This document shows, piece after piece, positions 39,901 through 54,284 of a DNA stretch of 64,000 nt. How positions within the stretch are numbered: the first letter of the stretch is position 1; each line of letters opens with the position of its first letter. Both the position numbers and the translations under genes were made by a program. The notes under the pieces were generated by a model. The model saw only the letters and a program-made list of their open reading frames with translations, did not search any database and was not told the DNA's origin. Where the stretch lies: the NCBI RefSeq assembly GCF_021155775.2, contig NC_060234.1, positions 31,369,026-31,433,025 on the forward strand, written 5' to 3'. Source of the DNA: Neodiprion pinetum. Its lineage: Eukaryota; Arthropoda; Insecta; Hymenoptera; Diprionidae.

Positions 39901-42176
39901 ACCCAACACGCGCCCCGCTTCTCCCTCCTTCCAACCTCGGCGCTACTCCACCCACGGAGGATAAACTTTTTTTCCTCTCGGTAATTCCGTTCCGAACCAT
40001 TTGTATCTGTTGCTCGATACCCGTCTTCGAGGGTTTGAGTTATTTCCCGAGTTTCCTCCTCGTTTCTCTCCATAGCCTCTTCATCGCTAGCGTCCGGAAG
40101 GCTGCAGCCTCTCTTACTCGCGGCTCTTGTGAATTTTCCGAAAAAGAACTTGTATTCCCTATGCGCGATTCGCCTTCATTTTTTCTTGCGTTACCAAGAT
40201 TGATAAAAAGTTAATTATGGTCGACCTCTCCAGGACTCGGTGTACCGACGCGACGGTTGGCGCGTATGATCAATTCGAATCACGACGTCGCTCCAACTGG
40301 CAGCAACTACCGTCGAGGCAGACTGCATGCTTGATTTTCTTAACGAAATTGCCGATGTCCGCAATCAGGACTGCTGACGTAAGTCGACGCGGTGTTGAGT
40401 ACCTGTGACGGTGCTTCGGCACTGTGTGTATCGGGCATTGAATATGTGTGACTTGTTGGCACATCCAATGGTATTCATATATTCAAACCGTAATCCAGCT
40501 TAGACGTGGTCCTCGTCGTTGTTGGGTCCGTTACTGCAGTACCCGTAACCCTCACCTTCGCCACCATCTATGATCATCTCGCCAAAGATGCGGATGCAAT
40601 GTGCCGTCACGTAGCCATTTCTACGACGCAGAGATGCGGTCTATGGTTTTTATCGTCGCACCGAGTGTCCCAATTACTGTTCATGACTGGACTGAATGTC
40701 AAATCGTGAATCGATGGGAATACGATGACGTAGGCCAGCTGTTTGAGCAAAATTACCTTTGAACGCCGCTGAAGTTTCAATGATTATTTCACACTGCGAA
40801 TTCAAATCGATTTAGAAATCGTTATAATTATATGATATTTCTCACTTACTGGCCAACTTTTACGATAAACCAACGGCAAGCTCGCGTCTAACACTGGAAG
40901 CCCTAGACTCTCTGGTTCAGGATATGCAGTGCCTGGTCATAATCAACTCGAGCTCGTTAATTCATGATTTTAGTAAAAGGAAGATCATTCTCTACAAGAC
41001 CGAACGGCGCGGTGCAGGCGGAATAATCAACCGACACATGTGGCACCACCTGAAGCTAGTGCATAACGCGAATATAATAAGTTGCTGTTCCGCCGCAGCT
41101 GCACGGCTGCATATCTGTCGAATACGAATCCGGGACGAACACGGGAAACGAGCGAGATGTCATCCAGTGCAGCCTCGATTATTCGTGGACTCTGCCCTTC
41201 AATGAGGCCGACGCGTACGCAGCCCCAGAATGCATTGCGAGGAGCTATAACGGCAGACAAGTACCGAGGGAGATACAAACGAATATACCACGTTGTCACA
41301 CCTCGCAACGACTCCCGCCAAACTCTCTAACCCCTGCCCTCTTTTCCGCTCTCTCTCTCATAACTCTCTCATAGGGATATAAACGCGAATCTGAACCTGA
41401 ATCCGAATCTCTCTCTATCCCTCTCGGCACTTGGCTGGTTATACGAATCACGCGTTTGCTCTTTCGTAGCCTCCTACAATAACGCGAGCTGCGAGCAATC
41501 GACCCTTCGTTTTTAATGAGAGATGCGCTCGCGGTGAAATAGGTGAGACGATGAAAAATTGCCAGTCAGGCTCGAACGTATCGCGGGGGCCTCCGCTTGA
41601 TTATTGTAATTTTATCTACTGTACCTACCTAATGGGATTTCAGACGGATTCAGAGATTTATAGAATTTCTTCGATGCGTGCACAAACCTACAAACATTTC
41701 GCGCGGTTGTTTACTGATTAGAAGGAAAGATAAAACGTGGACAAAGAAAATTGACCGAAATATTTTTTATTTCTGATCTGTATTTTCACGATGCTAAATT
41801 TTTAGATACGCTTCAATTGTTTAATCGATTCTAATTCACTGGAACGGCGACAGTGCTGTACAGTTGGTGTAGCGAAACATTCCGTAACCACGATTTCTGA
41901 ATTGAGTTACGGACGGATACTCGCATTTTGATCTTTACTGTTTCTTCGATACGGGTGAACAAGGTGACACCTCCAATTAGTAAATCAAAGCACCACCCGT
42001 TCGTGGCGGTGAATTTTAACGTTTTACTGTCCCAGGTTATACAAGCTGCAGCGGCACGCCGCACCGCAGCTAAGGTAATAATTCGAGCGAATGCCGAGAA
42101 ATAATTACGCTTAAGGTATTTTGTAAATTAATAGGAATAGCTGGTCATTAACGAGCAGTTTTACGCCCGAGTTTAG
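24988..42176. other. Long non-coding stretch, no gene recognised
   Basis: Seventeen kilobases in which I recognise no coding exon, RNA gene or transposon. It contains a CT-rich run at about 28793-28808, TA-rich repeats at about 30679-30708, a GA-rich tract at about 36465-36496, a CTTCC-type pyrimidine tract near 39130-39180 and a perfect 8-bp-stem hairpin at 37003-37022. The longest open frame (37909-38391, minus) is arginine-rich and has no domain. The region may be intronic or intergenic cis-regulatory DNA. Confidence 0.4.
37003..37022. repeat. Short perfect hairpin
   Basis: GCAAGCTT and AAGCTTGC flank the four-base loop ATCG, giving an 8-bp stem. It is seen directly; no function can be assigned. 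Confidence 0.6.
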
Positions 42177-42217
42177 TCTCTCTTTCTCTCTCTCTCTCTC
42201 GTTCCCTCTCTCCTTGT
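42177..42217. repeat. CT-rich microsatellite
   Basis: An almost uninterrupted CT dinucleotide tract with a few T and C interruptions. Simple-sequence repeat. Confidence 0.85.
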
Positions 42218-45200
42218 CTCCCAGCGTATTGCGGTAAATTCATAAAACGTTGTGTCAATTAAAACCTGCTAAATGCAAGGCTCGTGCTAGTAATTCCACG
42301 TAAATGTGGAGAAGGAGCAAAATTTGGTGGTTAATTAGACGCCTGACGCTTGACACTCGGGAGCGCGAAACCTGAACTCATTGCATCCGAAGAGTTGAAA
42401 AGAAAAAGAGTAACCAAAAGAAATCAAAATTAAAAAAAAATAAACAGAAAACGAAAGCAAAAAGTAGAAAATAAAACAGAGTTCCACTGCACGTCTTGAT
42501 TAAAAACTTGCCTGCTTTATTCCGTATTGATGCGCAATCTCTATTCACTCCTCTGTATCCTGGAGAAAAATCCATTGCCTGTGCGCCGTCTCCAATCAAT
42601 GTCAGTGATTGGTTTTTTGATTAGGTACCACTGAATAGCGTGAGCAACACCCAATTTTTCAACTTAACGAGTCATTTTATCTCCAGATTTACTCTGCTCA
42701 TTCTTCGGATTTCACATAGATACGATTTTTATGGCATTAGTTTACACGCATTTATAAATTAACGAGTATAGCGTTCCGATATAGATAAACAACAGATTGA
42801 ATATTTCTTCCTTAAGATTCAAGTAGACAATGTTCGTTACTATCTTTTTCCTGGTTCAGTTTTACCGATCATAAACTTTATGCAGAACGATTTACAAAGC
42901 TAACGAAGCAAACTTTTCCTACATTTCTTCTATCATGCGAATTTAGTTTAAGGCACATTTTGAGGCAGGTTTAATAATCATTTCCATGGCGATGCCAATT
43001 GTCACACGTTGTTAGATTGGACTCAGGATTCCTATTGATATTATACCGTTCGACGTATGGAAATGTCCTTCGTTTTTTTTTTTTTTTTTTTCTATTCTCG
43101 AAACTAACCGAGTTATCCGGTAAAAGTTAATCGAAAATAATCGCATGTTATCCGTGTAACCTGATTTTTTCCAGTGAGTTCTGCTGCTTTACTCGCATTG
43201 GGCAAAACGCACATTAGCGATAAGATCATCCAAACGGGGAGAATCGTCGCCGGGAGATTTTCACGTGTCATTTGAAACGTACCAAAGGGGGTACGTATCC
43301 GTCAAAGCGGGAGACGCCGTGCGAAACACAATAGGTATAAAATTTGACGTCTCCATAGATCACGTGTCGCTTTCCATTACCAGCGTCACTAATATCGCCT
43401 CGAATATGAAACGCTCGCGATATCGCATAAATATATTCAAATGCGTGCGGAGCGTCTTTCGCGTAGGTGTAACACGAGGGATTTTGTGAGAGTTTCTTCG
43501 AAGGGAGGCTTACTGGCAGCGAGAAGGGAAGGAGGAACATCGGGGTTCCCTGCTCTATCCACCCCTGTCGCTGTTATACCTCGGATCTCTTTATATAAGA
43601 AAATTCAATCATTTATCAAATAGACACCATCTTGTGTAAATTGCGGCGTTGCGAGTTTCTTTGCACGGTGCCGCTTGGAATAAATTTCAGGCACTTTGGA
43701 AATTGCTTGTTTCACGTTTGCTCGATAACATCTAGAATGCCGTGCCGTTGGGAATACAAAACGGTTATTGGGAAATTGTAGATAACAAGTAAACCTCAAA
43801 GCTTCGGAATCAGCACCGGCATCCATTTACCCTCAATTTATCACCTGTCGCTTGGCTGCTTCATTGTCCTCCTTAAAACAGCATTATAACATCGAGTGCG
43901 CGGGGTGTGGTAAAAATATCACGAATGGGCAGTTCCCGGCACTTTCGATCTGCCGATCAACGAGAGACGATGAAATAATAATTATAGTTAGAATGTTGTT
44001 CACCGAGCTGCGCCTGCCACGTTTTCAAGAGAATTTATTGAACGTTGAGGTGCGACAGTGCGAGTCGGTTATCTACACCGAACCCGGCCGTTCCAAAGGT
44101 GAGATCTGCGCGGTTTGCAATAAATAGAGAAATTATTCGAATACGTCTAGACGACGAGCGGCGTATGGCATCAGCCAGGCAAAGCAGTAATGACGAGATC
44201 ATGATAAAGTTATCCCGGTATATATCCAGGAACTCGGAGACGTGGGGAGCCCAACGCGACGATGCCAGGGAAATTCACGCAGAGAGGAACCGGCGAGAGC
44301 CTTGCAGCCAGCGACGAAGCGTTGCCGGTAAATAGAAAATGTATGAAGTGTAAATAATCATTACCAGACTGCGTCTACACGCGGCGTGGGTGCGTCGTTG
44401 TAATAACGAGGACGAATGCGCCGCTGAACCTTAATGACATCTTTCGCGACTGACAAATTCACCGGTTACGGATTACTTCGTCATACCCGGGGCTCACTTC
44501 ACAGATTTCTGTTCGAGATTGATTGTATTCGAGTTCACTCGACGGTCGTCGAGATTTCGAACTTCGCTTACGTGACGACCATGTTGAATAAATAATGAGA
44601 AGGTATTTATTCCACGCGCGTCGTTCGGTCTGGGAAATTTTTTGGATTCGTTGATGACATTCAAAGGTGTGGTGCATACCTATAAGGATGTTTGTACTTT
44701 AATTCCCATTAGTCGCTGAGAAGACACGACAGGGACGGACTTCATTCGGTGCTCACCATGGCTAAAACAAAACGTGCTGATAATTATCGAGACAATGCAT
44801 CATTACTGCATGCGCAACAAATTCAACGGATTCATTGAGGCACCACTACGAGTAGCTCAACCTAGCGATCCAGTTGTCTTTGCATTGTATCTTGGATTGT
44901 GCTCTTTATCCATGTACGTATATATCCAACTATAGATTCACGGTCTGACATTTTTATCGTCGAACAATACCTACGGTAGTCGAGCGTCGGGGACCCTGCG
45001 GGAGTCGATTCACTGTCATCCAGAGCATCGTTATCCGAGTAAATAGACCGGGCCGCCGCAGCCACGGCCCCGAAGAGATGCCACGATCCGCGATCCGTAT
45101 TGTGTCGTATTCCCTGAGTGCACCCTCCTTCGATCCCCCCTCTCAATCTGCCAACCGCCGTTAGATGCGAATCGCAAGTTTTTCCTGTTGTTATTGTATT

Positions 45201-45626
45201 TCGAAATTCGCTGATAATACTCGACACGACAAAAAGAACGGCAACGACTTTTTTCTTCCCCACTTCGAAAAGAGACGAGGGAAACATCGCGTCTAACGTC
45301 CTCCCTGAATTTGTGACCCAGTCATTCACCGTGACTTTTTATTCAGCATTGCGTTGTGACGAAAGGAAATTGGCGTTCTAGAGAATTGATATTTCCGTCA
45401 TAATTCACTTTGGTGGATTAACATAATGCGAATTTGACGTGCTGATAGAATGCGATAGAATATAACGAAAGGTATAATTAAACCGCAATTTATAATTATT
45501 ACCGCAAACGAGTCTACGCGTATTGGCTGAACGGAATGTGAATTGTCGTGGTGTACAATTTGAGTGACACAGTTACGAAGGTTGATCCTTGATTGCTTAG
45601 TTCCGGTCATCAATTCACAACGAGGC
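42218..45626. other. Non-coding stretch, no gene recognised
   Basis: It includes a T-tract at about 43073-43092. The 155-codon minus-strand frame at 44862-45329 has no domain and no supporting neighbours. The frame at 43852-44127 contains two Cys-x2-Cys pairs but begins without an ATG and resembles no known zinc-binding fold. Confidence 0.4.
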
Positions 45627-45628
45627 TA

Positions 45629-46062
45629 CACTGAGAGAAATTCTTATTTCCGGCTACCGCTCAGTCCTTAATTATTTCCATTTTTTACCATAATCGAAAA
45701 ATACAGTTCCAGCTACAAAATGAAAATTAGTTTTCTAGCTGTTACCAGAAAGTTTAGTATCTCTTACTATTCTTTCTCATTATGATCTGACTGTTGCCAC
45801 AGTTTCTTGTAACTGTTGCGAAAATTTAATGCTTGTGCAATAATAAATTGACGTTAAAGTTTTATTTAACTAAAAAAGTACGGCAAACCGAACAAAATGA
45901 TTTTACGTCGTAATTACCAAAAAATGATCGACAATAGTGCAAAATGGTTACGTGTACCTCCTTTTTCGTAATTCCAACAATGTTCAAACAGTTTTTTTTT
46001 TCAACGATACCTGTTTTACTGAATTTTTCCAGTTACTATGACGAATGAAATTTTTCTCAGTG
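45629..46062. mobile_element. Tc1/mariner-type MITE, 434 bp
   Basis: The left end reads CACTGAGAGAAATT. The reverse complement of the right end reads CACTGAGAAAAATT, so 13 of the first 14 bases match as terminal inverted repeats. Both ends are flanked by TA (45627-45628 and 46063-46064), the target duplication of the Tc1/mariner superfamily. The interior is AT-rich, contrasts with the flanks and has no transposase frame. The element would therefore need transposase supplied in trans. Superfamily assignment rests on the TA duplication and size. Confidence 0.85.
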
Positions 46063-46553
46063 TACGCGTCCAAACGATATTGTACAGGTACATCGGTAAT
46101 TATAAAACTTGCACGAGTACTCGATCCCGCAGTCATCTGCCGGCAGAGGTTGTCTTCTCTTTTTCCTCAATACCGGGATATAAGAGAGCATCGATCCACT
46201 CGACGGGACGGAAACGTGAAAAGATGTCGCAATATTGAGGCAATGCGGAGTAATTTGACGCATAACTATTGACTCAAGCCTCCCTCCGAGGATCCGTCTC
46301 TCCGCCTCTTCCCGTTTCTCTAAACGAGACTCAGCGTCGCGTACGCTCGAGTATCGGATTGATTGCGAAGCGGGAAAATTCGCGGCGGCAAATGTAGTAA
46401 AAATTTGCGGCCACGTCAAAAGATTCACGAGTGAGACACCTGTTCCCTTTGGACAAGACTATCGCGATGCTCGGCTCCTGTCGCTCGCAAGTGCCCGTGG
46501 GCTCCCCCTGAATCGCCGGGAGCCACGAACACACCGACTCCTTCACTCGATAG

Positions 46554-46604
46554 GGGATGGATGGATGGATGGTTGGATGGGCGGGTGGGTGGCTGGGTCG
46601 ATGG
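46554..46604. repeat. GGAT/GGGT minisatellite
   Basis: Tandem GGAT units pass into GGTT, GGGC and GGGT variants. It is an imperfect tetranucleotide array that happens to keep reading frames open; no product is indicated. Confidence 0.8.
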
Positions 46605-49600
46605 ATACACGACGCTGATTTCTGGTTTCCTTCTCGATGTATACACTTCCCACTTGCCGCACCCCTTCCATCTGTTTCCCTCCTCGGCACCCCCGCCCTT
46701 CCTGGCTACAGGCTCCTTTATCCTTCCTTTCAATGTTGCCTTATTGAATATCCCACGAGTGGAAAATCAGTTGAACCTTTATGAAAGGAACTGCCTCCTC
46801 CGCCTTCGTAGATACCCGTTTCAAGTGATCGTATTCGCGGAGATTCGCTGCCGATCAAAATCAGATTCGAGAAATCATATTGCCGGTGCTTGTATCTGTT
46901 GTTTGCGTCTGTCCTTTCATCGCGGAGACGTGGAGGGAACTAATTGAAGAACGAGTCTTGCAGTGATTCGATTACGCGACGGCGAAGCCTGGATTGAATT
47001 AACCACCGATATCGCATGCCGTTCATACTCTCGAAGTCTCTGCTGGAAGAGCGACGAAGAAGGATGGCAGTAGAGATGAGGAGAGTTAAGAGTATGTTCG
47101 TAAAAAGACAGCCGCTTGCGAAGTCATGCGTGGCACTCGAGGAGTTCCTGAAGAGCATCGATGTCGGTCCTCCACTTCCCTCTTCTTTCTTCTTCATCCC
47201 TCTTTCGACCTATGGTTCTTCAGATGAGTCAAGTTGAAATAATTACACCGTGCTCCTCGTTACGCCCTCGGTTTCATCCCGGCGAGACACGAAGGTGCGT
47301 GGTTGTCCATATTTCCTCGTGCGTTACACGCCGATTCGCTCGAAACCGTCATTCGTTTGATTCTACTCAACGAATCCCACGTCTGCAGGGTGACTTGCTC
47401 GCGGATCCATAAGCGCGCATCGTTCTGCAGACGGTATACGTAACGTATGTACCCTATGCAGAAATGCACTGCTCACGTTTCGAGTCCGCATATAGGTGCA
47501 GCTTTATCACCATAAGTATAACGGGAGATGAAAGGTGGAAGCGGAGTGCGAGCACGAAAGCTATTCCCAAATGCCACGACCATCATCCCTTACGCCTGAA
47601 AGGAAAGAAGCCCAAGGTATTATGCGCGTGATACGCAGTCAATAGATACTACCTCCGACTGGAGTTGTGAATGGCGGTCCAAAGATCAAACGGCAACCTA
47701 AACTGCTGTTTGTTTTTCATCACGCCCTGATCTTTTATGCAGCCCTGGGTTTTTATTCAGAATTCAGGTTAGGCTGCCTATATCGGCTCGCTTTAGACTC
47801 CTTTGCCTGTTATATGTAGGCACCCGTACTTCGCGATGAAAGTGTTGAGCACGTCAACGGATTTATAGCCGACCGGTATACCGGGGGTATGATTATTTCG
47901 CGAAACGAAAGCTTTTCGCGATTCGTACTTTCAACATTGCGCTGACTTTTTTAATTAAGAAATCTTACTTAATACTCGTCCAACTCTATCCAAATCACGA
48001 ATCACAGCCACCAAGAGTTAGCTCAATTCGCTGATTGTCGCAAATATGTTGAGATGAAAAATTTGCTGCAATGCAAGAGACATCATCTCTATTGTTCCCG
48101 ATCACGAAGACTATATATTGCATCAAGTATCAAGAATCTCAACATACATCGAAAAAGGAACGATTCTCTTGAACCGTATTCTACATTCTATTATACTCCC
48201 GGTTAATTATATCATTTCTACCAAGGATTGCAAAAAATTATTTTATTCACGAACTTGTTGTTATTGCGCACATTGAAATTTGAACGCTACATTATGTTGA
48301 AGTTAAAAAAGCCGGGGAAGGAAATCTGAGAACATACGCCCATGTCTTTGACGGTGAAAAATCTGGATCGTTACGTACATTCTGTTCGGGGCATACGAAG
48401 CGCCGCACTAAATACTAAATAACTATACCGGGGAGCAATAAATATACGTGCGATGAGCAGGGAGCCAGCGATAATACGTGATCCCCTTGTGTTGAATACT
48501 TAATGCTAAGTACTCGCTGTATCTGCATACACCTCCCCTCCCTCTTTCCTCTTTCCTCTTTCCTCCCGTTGGTGAGTACACACCGGCGTTGAATCGGGTG
48601 TACAAGAGCGGCGCGGGCATATGTAACCCGGCCAACACGACCAGTCCGGGAAGAGGGAGAGCTACTATTGAGTCCCGGTACAATAAAATAACGCGAAATA
48701 CTTGCGAGGGCTCAGGATCCGTCACCCCTGAGAGGAGGGAGCCCCTCTACGCGGTGCATTATGTAAGAAGATAATGCCCTCGAACACTTTGCCTGCACGT
48801 GAATGCCATATTATCGCTGGAAAACTCTTTGAATTCGCTCTGTCTCCTATCCGCCTTGTTGCGTCGATGATGTGGACTCAGGTTCAGAAGTGTAGGTACT
48901 CCATGTGATCCCGAATCAGTAAATATTTTACCAGCTGAATCGGTGACGAAGGTACAATTTGGAAACAGATTTTTCGAACCTCGTTCGCTCTTGGTTACCT
49001 CTTACTCATGGATATCTTATTTCACGATGTTGGATCGGTAAGTTTGTCACGAAGAACGTGGCTTTCACCGATTCGACCATGGTGTCAGCTTGACGGGCAG
49101 AAAAGTTGTTGGTAAATCTGCCGGAATCTGCACGGTCGGGGGCGGTTAAGAGGAGAAGCTCATTGAAATTCACGGTGAGGTTATAAAACTTTAAACCGCG
49201 GAGTGAAGAGGAGGAAAATTTGACGTGGTCGTGCTGAAAGTCGACGGTGATACAGGCGTCGATATCAATATTGTAAAAAGAGTCTTTGTCGTCGCGTTGG
49301 AAAAAGGCGTGCGAGCGTGGATGAGTGAAACTGAAACTGGGGCCGGAGTTGAAGCCGAAACTCAGAGGGCGGCGTGTATCTCGGCTCTCGGCGTGGGCCG
49401 GCACTCTCATTACACGTAGTATCGCCATTATCGCTATTAATTTTTCATTATTTTAAAACCGACGAATACGCTGCGCTACCAGCTAGCCCGTTACTTTTTG
49501 ACGCCACGTGACGGCGTCCCCTTACTTACCATCTTCCCCGAGTTCCAACGAACCGAACGCCGCCCGGCCACCCAGCCAGCTAGCTGGTGAACGATATGCT

Positions 49601-52600
49601 TTGGCATTGTTCTGGCTTAATTACAGTTTCTTTCAACGCGACCCGTGCACTGCAGCCACGACACTTTTTGCCTCCGGTAACTAAGCTGTGCGTATGATAT
49701 GTCTATGTGGACACCTTTGTATACCTACCCGCGCGATACACATCCGTGCTTTCACGTATACTTTCACCAACGCCGTATTAAGCTCCACGGATATGTATAT
49801 TATGTATACATGGATACGGAGTTATTTTGAATTCGCGGGCTTATTCCTCTCGCAGATGAGAGGACAAAAGAGAAGATCCGCAGAAGTGTGTGGGTTAAGA
49901 GACAGAAGAACAATATCCATTACAGATATTGGCATTGACAATCGCGTATTTTGAAAAATGGTGCTCAACCGATAGCTTCCCTTTGATATGACACTTGGAA
50001 TGCTTGACTATAAAAGAAAATTTATTCTTTTTTTCGACATTCAAAAATAAGTTGGTAACAGTAAAGTCTGTCATTATTCATATCATACTAGTAAGGTATT
50101 TCCTGTTTAGCCAGATTAAAAAGTTCTTCTGAGATCTCATTTTATTGGTCAGGAAAAATCTCGAACCAATTAAACAAGGTTATTCTTATTAAATTTCGAT
50201 TTTTAAACGCTTCGAGATGAGAGTAAAAATTGTAAAATCATAATTATAAATGCATTTGTACGTGCGTGATACCAGATCTTTACCAAATACAGAGAAAAAG
50301 TCTGTAGATACCTGGAAAAAATCCATCGACGAAAGTGAAGCACCTCTGAGGTGGAATCGCCGCAGCGTCACAGATGTTGGAGGAGTAGAAGAGGGCGATG
50401 GGGTTTGAGGGGGGTAGGGGGGACGGGACAGTACAGTCATTGTGTAGTGACATTGCGGCTTACATTTCCATTACTTAAAGTCTTAGAACAAATCAATATT
50501 TTCAATATCTGTAAATGGAGGAAGCGTCCCCGATTCCCCGTTCTCTTCCCTCTCCTCCGCGCCAGGCCGACATCAATAGCGGTTTTTTGTATTAGTGGAT
50601 ATGCATATCAATGCTGACACCGACGCCCCCGACTCGCAACCGCCGAATGCGTAGCTCTCGACGATAAAAGAGGTTAGCGGCGGTGTGCAGGAAGCAACCC
50701 TCCCAGAACTTGGAACAATCCCGGGTACGCTCAGAGACGCAATTCCGCAAATGGGAATTGCCAATACCGAAGAAACGCTGTTGTACGCCGCTTTGAATAT
50801 TCGACTTTTTCCGCGAGACTTGACGAAAAACGGTGCAGGCACACGGCTTTGCTTGAGCCTTTTTTTGGTCACTGATGATTTTTCGTACAAATCAACCAGT
50901 AATGTCAACGTTTTGCGTACAATAGATTATTTTACACATACTTCTAAATTTCGGAATCAATTTATAATTGAGGTTTTTTTTTCATTCAGTAACGATACGA
51001 ATTAAGGTTGCAAAATTCATGCGAGCCGTGACTTTTGCATATAACCTTTTTTGTGATCAAGAATATGGGCTATGGAAGTATATACGTGGGGTATTATACA
51101 AGGCACTCATTTGCCTCGAGTCTTCGTTTATGAAAAGAGCAGCCTTCAGGACGGCATTCAAAGAAATTCACCCCGATTCAAAGGGAAGAAAAATTAAGAG
51201 CAATGACAAATTCACGTCGTGTAGATAATTGAAATAAATAAAGAAATAATAGAGAGCAAGGCCTGGATGGTGGCGGTCGAGCACAACCCCTTGACATCTG
51301 TAATTAAACGAAAACAAAAAGAAAATAATCATACGCTCCGAGAGAGGCAGGGCAGTAAAATGAAAGAATCAGATACGGAGGAGACAAAGCTCTCTCGCTC
51401 TCTTGCCCGGTAAAGGTGGACGAGAATATTCCGGCGGCCATTTTGCATGATTTTATTCGAACTATCTGTCTCACAGTTCTCGGACGTTCCGAGGAAATCA
51501 GGCGAAGAGAAAAATGCTTTGATTCTCATCCGAAATTAAATTCACTTCGTAATGCGGGGGTTAAATAAATGAGAACATATCACGCCCATTATAGAACGGC
51601 CCTATCGCATCGAGCTCTGATTGGATGATATTTTCACGCAGGGATCTCTTTTAACACAAACCACGTCAGATCTTGGTACATTCAAAGGAACTTCGTGCCG
51701 GGAGGAAAAAACTAATTAACTTTTCTGAATAATTAAGATAAAGAAATGAGATCTGGCTGATCAACCGACCCCTTCCGTACGCGATGGATGGCGAACCTCG
51801 GGAAGAAAAGAGATTTCATGAAAGTTATCAGCGTTCACGGTACGTTCCTAAAAAGGGCGCGAAAATTAATGTACACCTTATTTTCGCTTATTTACACTTA
51901 TGCCCGAGAGGCTACGCATTTTTCGTACATCAATTGACGCGTTTTGGCTGAATAATACGTTTTTTAAATGAAATTTGGCGGTACACACGCATGTTGGATA
52001 GAATCGAGGAACTAAATGAAATCTTGAATTTGAACGCCGGTGTCCGATATCCGACATCCGACTTCTATTATATACGTTAGAAAGTTTACCCAACACGAAA
52101 AAGCTTCAGAAATCAACAAAGGCTCCGAGTTAAATAGCAATAAGAAAGTAAGTTATCATCGACAGGCAATAAAGACCGTTGCTATTGACAAGAACTCAAT
52201 GAAGTTAAATTAAAACAGAATGAAGCGTACTTTCGGGTTCCACGAGGTATTTGCGACAAACCTTCCAGCAGGAGAATTCAATGTAATAAAAGATCTGAAC
52301 AAAGTTAGACGACGTTCAAACACAAGCCACAAAATCTCGTTCTTAAACAGAAAATGAACTAAAACAAGACAAAAATAACTGGCGAACATTTAATTAAGGT
52401 CAATAGAGACTGTCCCTGATGAACGTGTAACTAACATAAATTTTCAGATGAAATTATTCTCTTCTATCCATCTTCATCCAGCTTGTATCCAGTAAAGATT
52501 TTTATCGCTTAATTCTGAAACAATTAAATTCAATCGGTGCGCTCGTATTTAAACTTCGGACCGTTCCCTCAAGGGATCTCGAAATACTTGGCTGTATTTT

Positions 52601-54121
52601 TTTCGCTCCCACCAACGATTCTTCCTTATGCCGGTTTTCATCCGTTAATCTTGAGCTGCATTCGCGCGGACTCGACGCACAAGCGGACTTCGATTGTTAG
52701 TTAAGAAGTGAATAATATTAATTAAAATGTTCTTTTGCGGTAGCGCCCTTTCTCCGTCGTGCGCTCTTGTTACTTTTGCTTTGCCCCCCTTCCTTCATCT
52801 CCCTCTCTCGCTCTCTCTCTCTCACTCTCGTTCAGGCACCCAGCATCACACCGCCGTTGGTCTACTCGACTTTTTGCTCCTTGTTGGATATTTATTCGTT
52901 CGTTTTTTATTTATACACCGACGACTCGGGGTCTGAGCACTTGGCTCGAGACCGACCTTATTTACACCCTGCCCCGAACCGCCTCGCCACCATCCCCCTA
53001 AACGGCAGGAGTGACTTCAAACCCTTTAGCAAGCGAGGAGAAAAAAATTAATGGAAGCATTCGAATGAATTTTATTAATTGAATCGCGGTGCCGCCGCTC
53101 GACACGGTCTTCTCTTTGGGGGTGGCACGTCGGTTGCAACAGCAATCCAGTACAGTCGAACGAAGAAGCCGACTGATTAACGGACCGGCTGGAGAAAAAA
53201 TTTCAACCTCACCGATCAATTCGAAAAGTCCGTCCATTGGACCAGAAATGCGTCTTTGACTTCCAGCAATCATTATGCCAGGCATAATTATTATCGAAGA
53301 AATACACCGAAATACTTGTTGTGTACAGGGTCCTTTCCCTCAAAGCTTCGACAGGGAACAATATAACGATAAAAATCAACCACGCTTCAATGTCTGATCC
53401 CGCCTTGCTATTGGTGAAAATTTCAAGATGAAAGTGAGTGCCAAGATTAATCGCTTTGCTTTGTTTATTGTAGATATAGCAGTAAATGCTTGATAATTCT
53501 ATTTCTCGATTTCTGGAAGTAAATTTGAATTTACCGATTATCTAATTTGTCAGTTGATTATTCGGTTTTATATTAATGTTTACCAAACTTTTTTTCATTC
53601 GCCACAGGCGGTACGATAAAACTTTGTCTTCTGTGTTTCTTCCACGGGGAGAAAGTTATGATGACCCTCTTTGTTCCACAGGAAAAAAATGGAATAACAT
53701 TCCAGCAAACAAACAGCTTCGAAAAATACTTAGATCACGTTGAAACGACGATTCGTAATTGAAGCCCCGAGCCAAGTTGAACATATCGACTATCAGTTGT
53801 CAAGTATCTGCAGTGCCGGCACTGCATGTGGTCTATGCAAATTGGCACGCACGTCTGTTCCCGTAGTAAGGAAACCTAGGTATTATTGCATATCAGAGAT
53901 ATGGTGCCAGCTAGCACTGCGCCAGCACGGTGCAATCAACCTTGCAAGAAATGCATGCGAGTTGACGTGGTTATATTCTTGGTGCAAAGTCACGTGCTCG
54001 GAGCACGTTCCTCGCGCCTAATCTAAATCATTTGCGAACGACCCAGTCCCGCGATCTGCAGGATTTGTGCTAATTCTGGAATTCGGTTATTGTGTCTTTG
54101 AGTTGGATGATCGTGAAAAAA

Positions 54122-54127
54122 TATATA
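54122..54127. repeat. Left target-site copy (TATATA)
   Basis: TATATA directly precedes the 5' LTR, and the 3' LTR is followed by a TA run from 58948. The true duplication (4 to 6 bp) cannot be fixed because the target was itself a TA repeat. Preference for TATATA-like targets is known among insect gypsy elements. Confidence 0.6.
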
Positions 54128-54284
54128 TGTAAGTTTGAGACTAATCCAAACTACAGCGCGACTATCAGAGGTCGTCCGCTCGGCACACCTACCAAGCCAG
54201 AGACAGCGGTCGTCATGCTGATTAGTCGAAACTGCGTAATCCAAACAGAAACACGCAAAAGGCTCGTAGCGCTTGGCGCTAAGG

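Larger units (their letters stand above)
46065..54127. other. Non-coding stretch left of the LTR element
   Basis: It holds a GGAT/GGGT-type minisatellite at about 46554-46604, a 12-bp palindrome CCGGTATACCGG near 47875, and a CT-rich run at about 52797-52830. Open frames reach 140 codons (49006-49428, minus) without any domain. The last bases before the LTR are a TA run that served as integration target. Confidence 0.4.

Noticed and set aside
44862..45329. 155-codon minus-strand frame
   Set aside because: No recognisable domain and no supporting context. Similar lengths occur by chance in this window.
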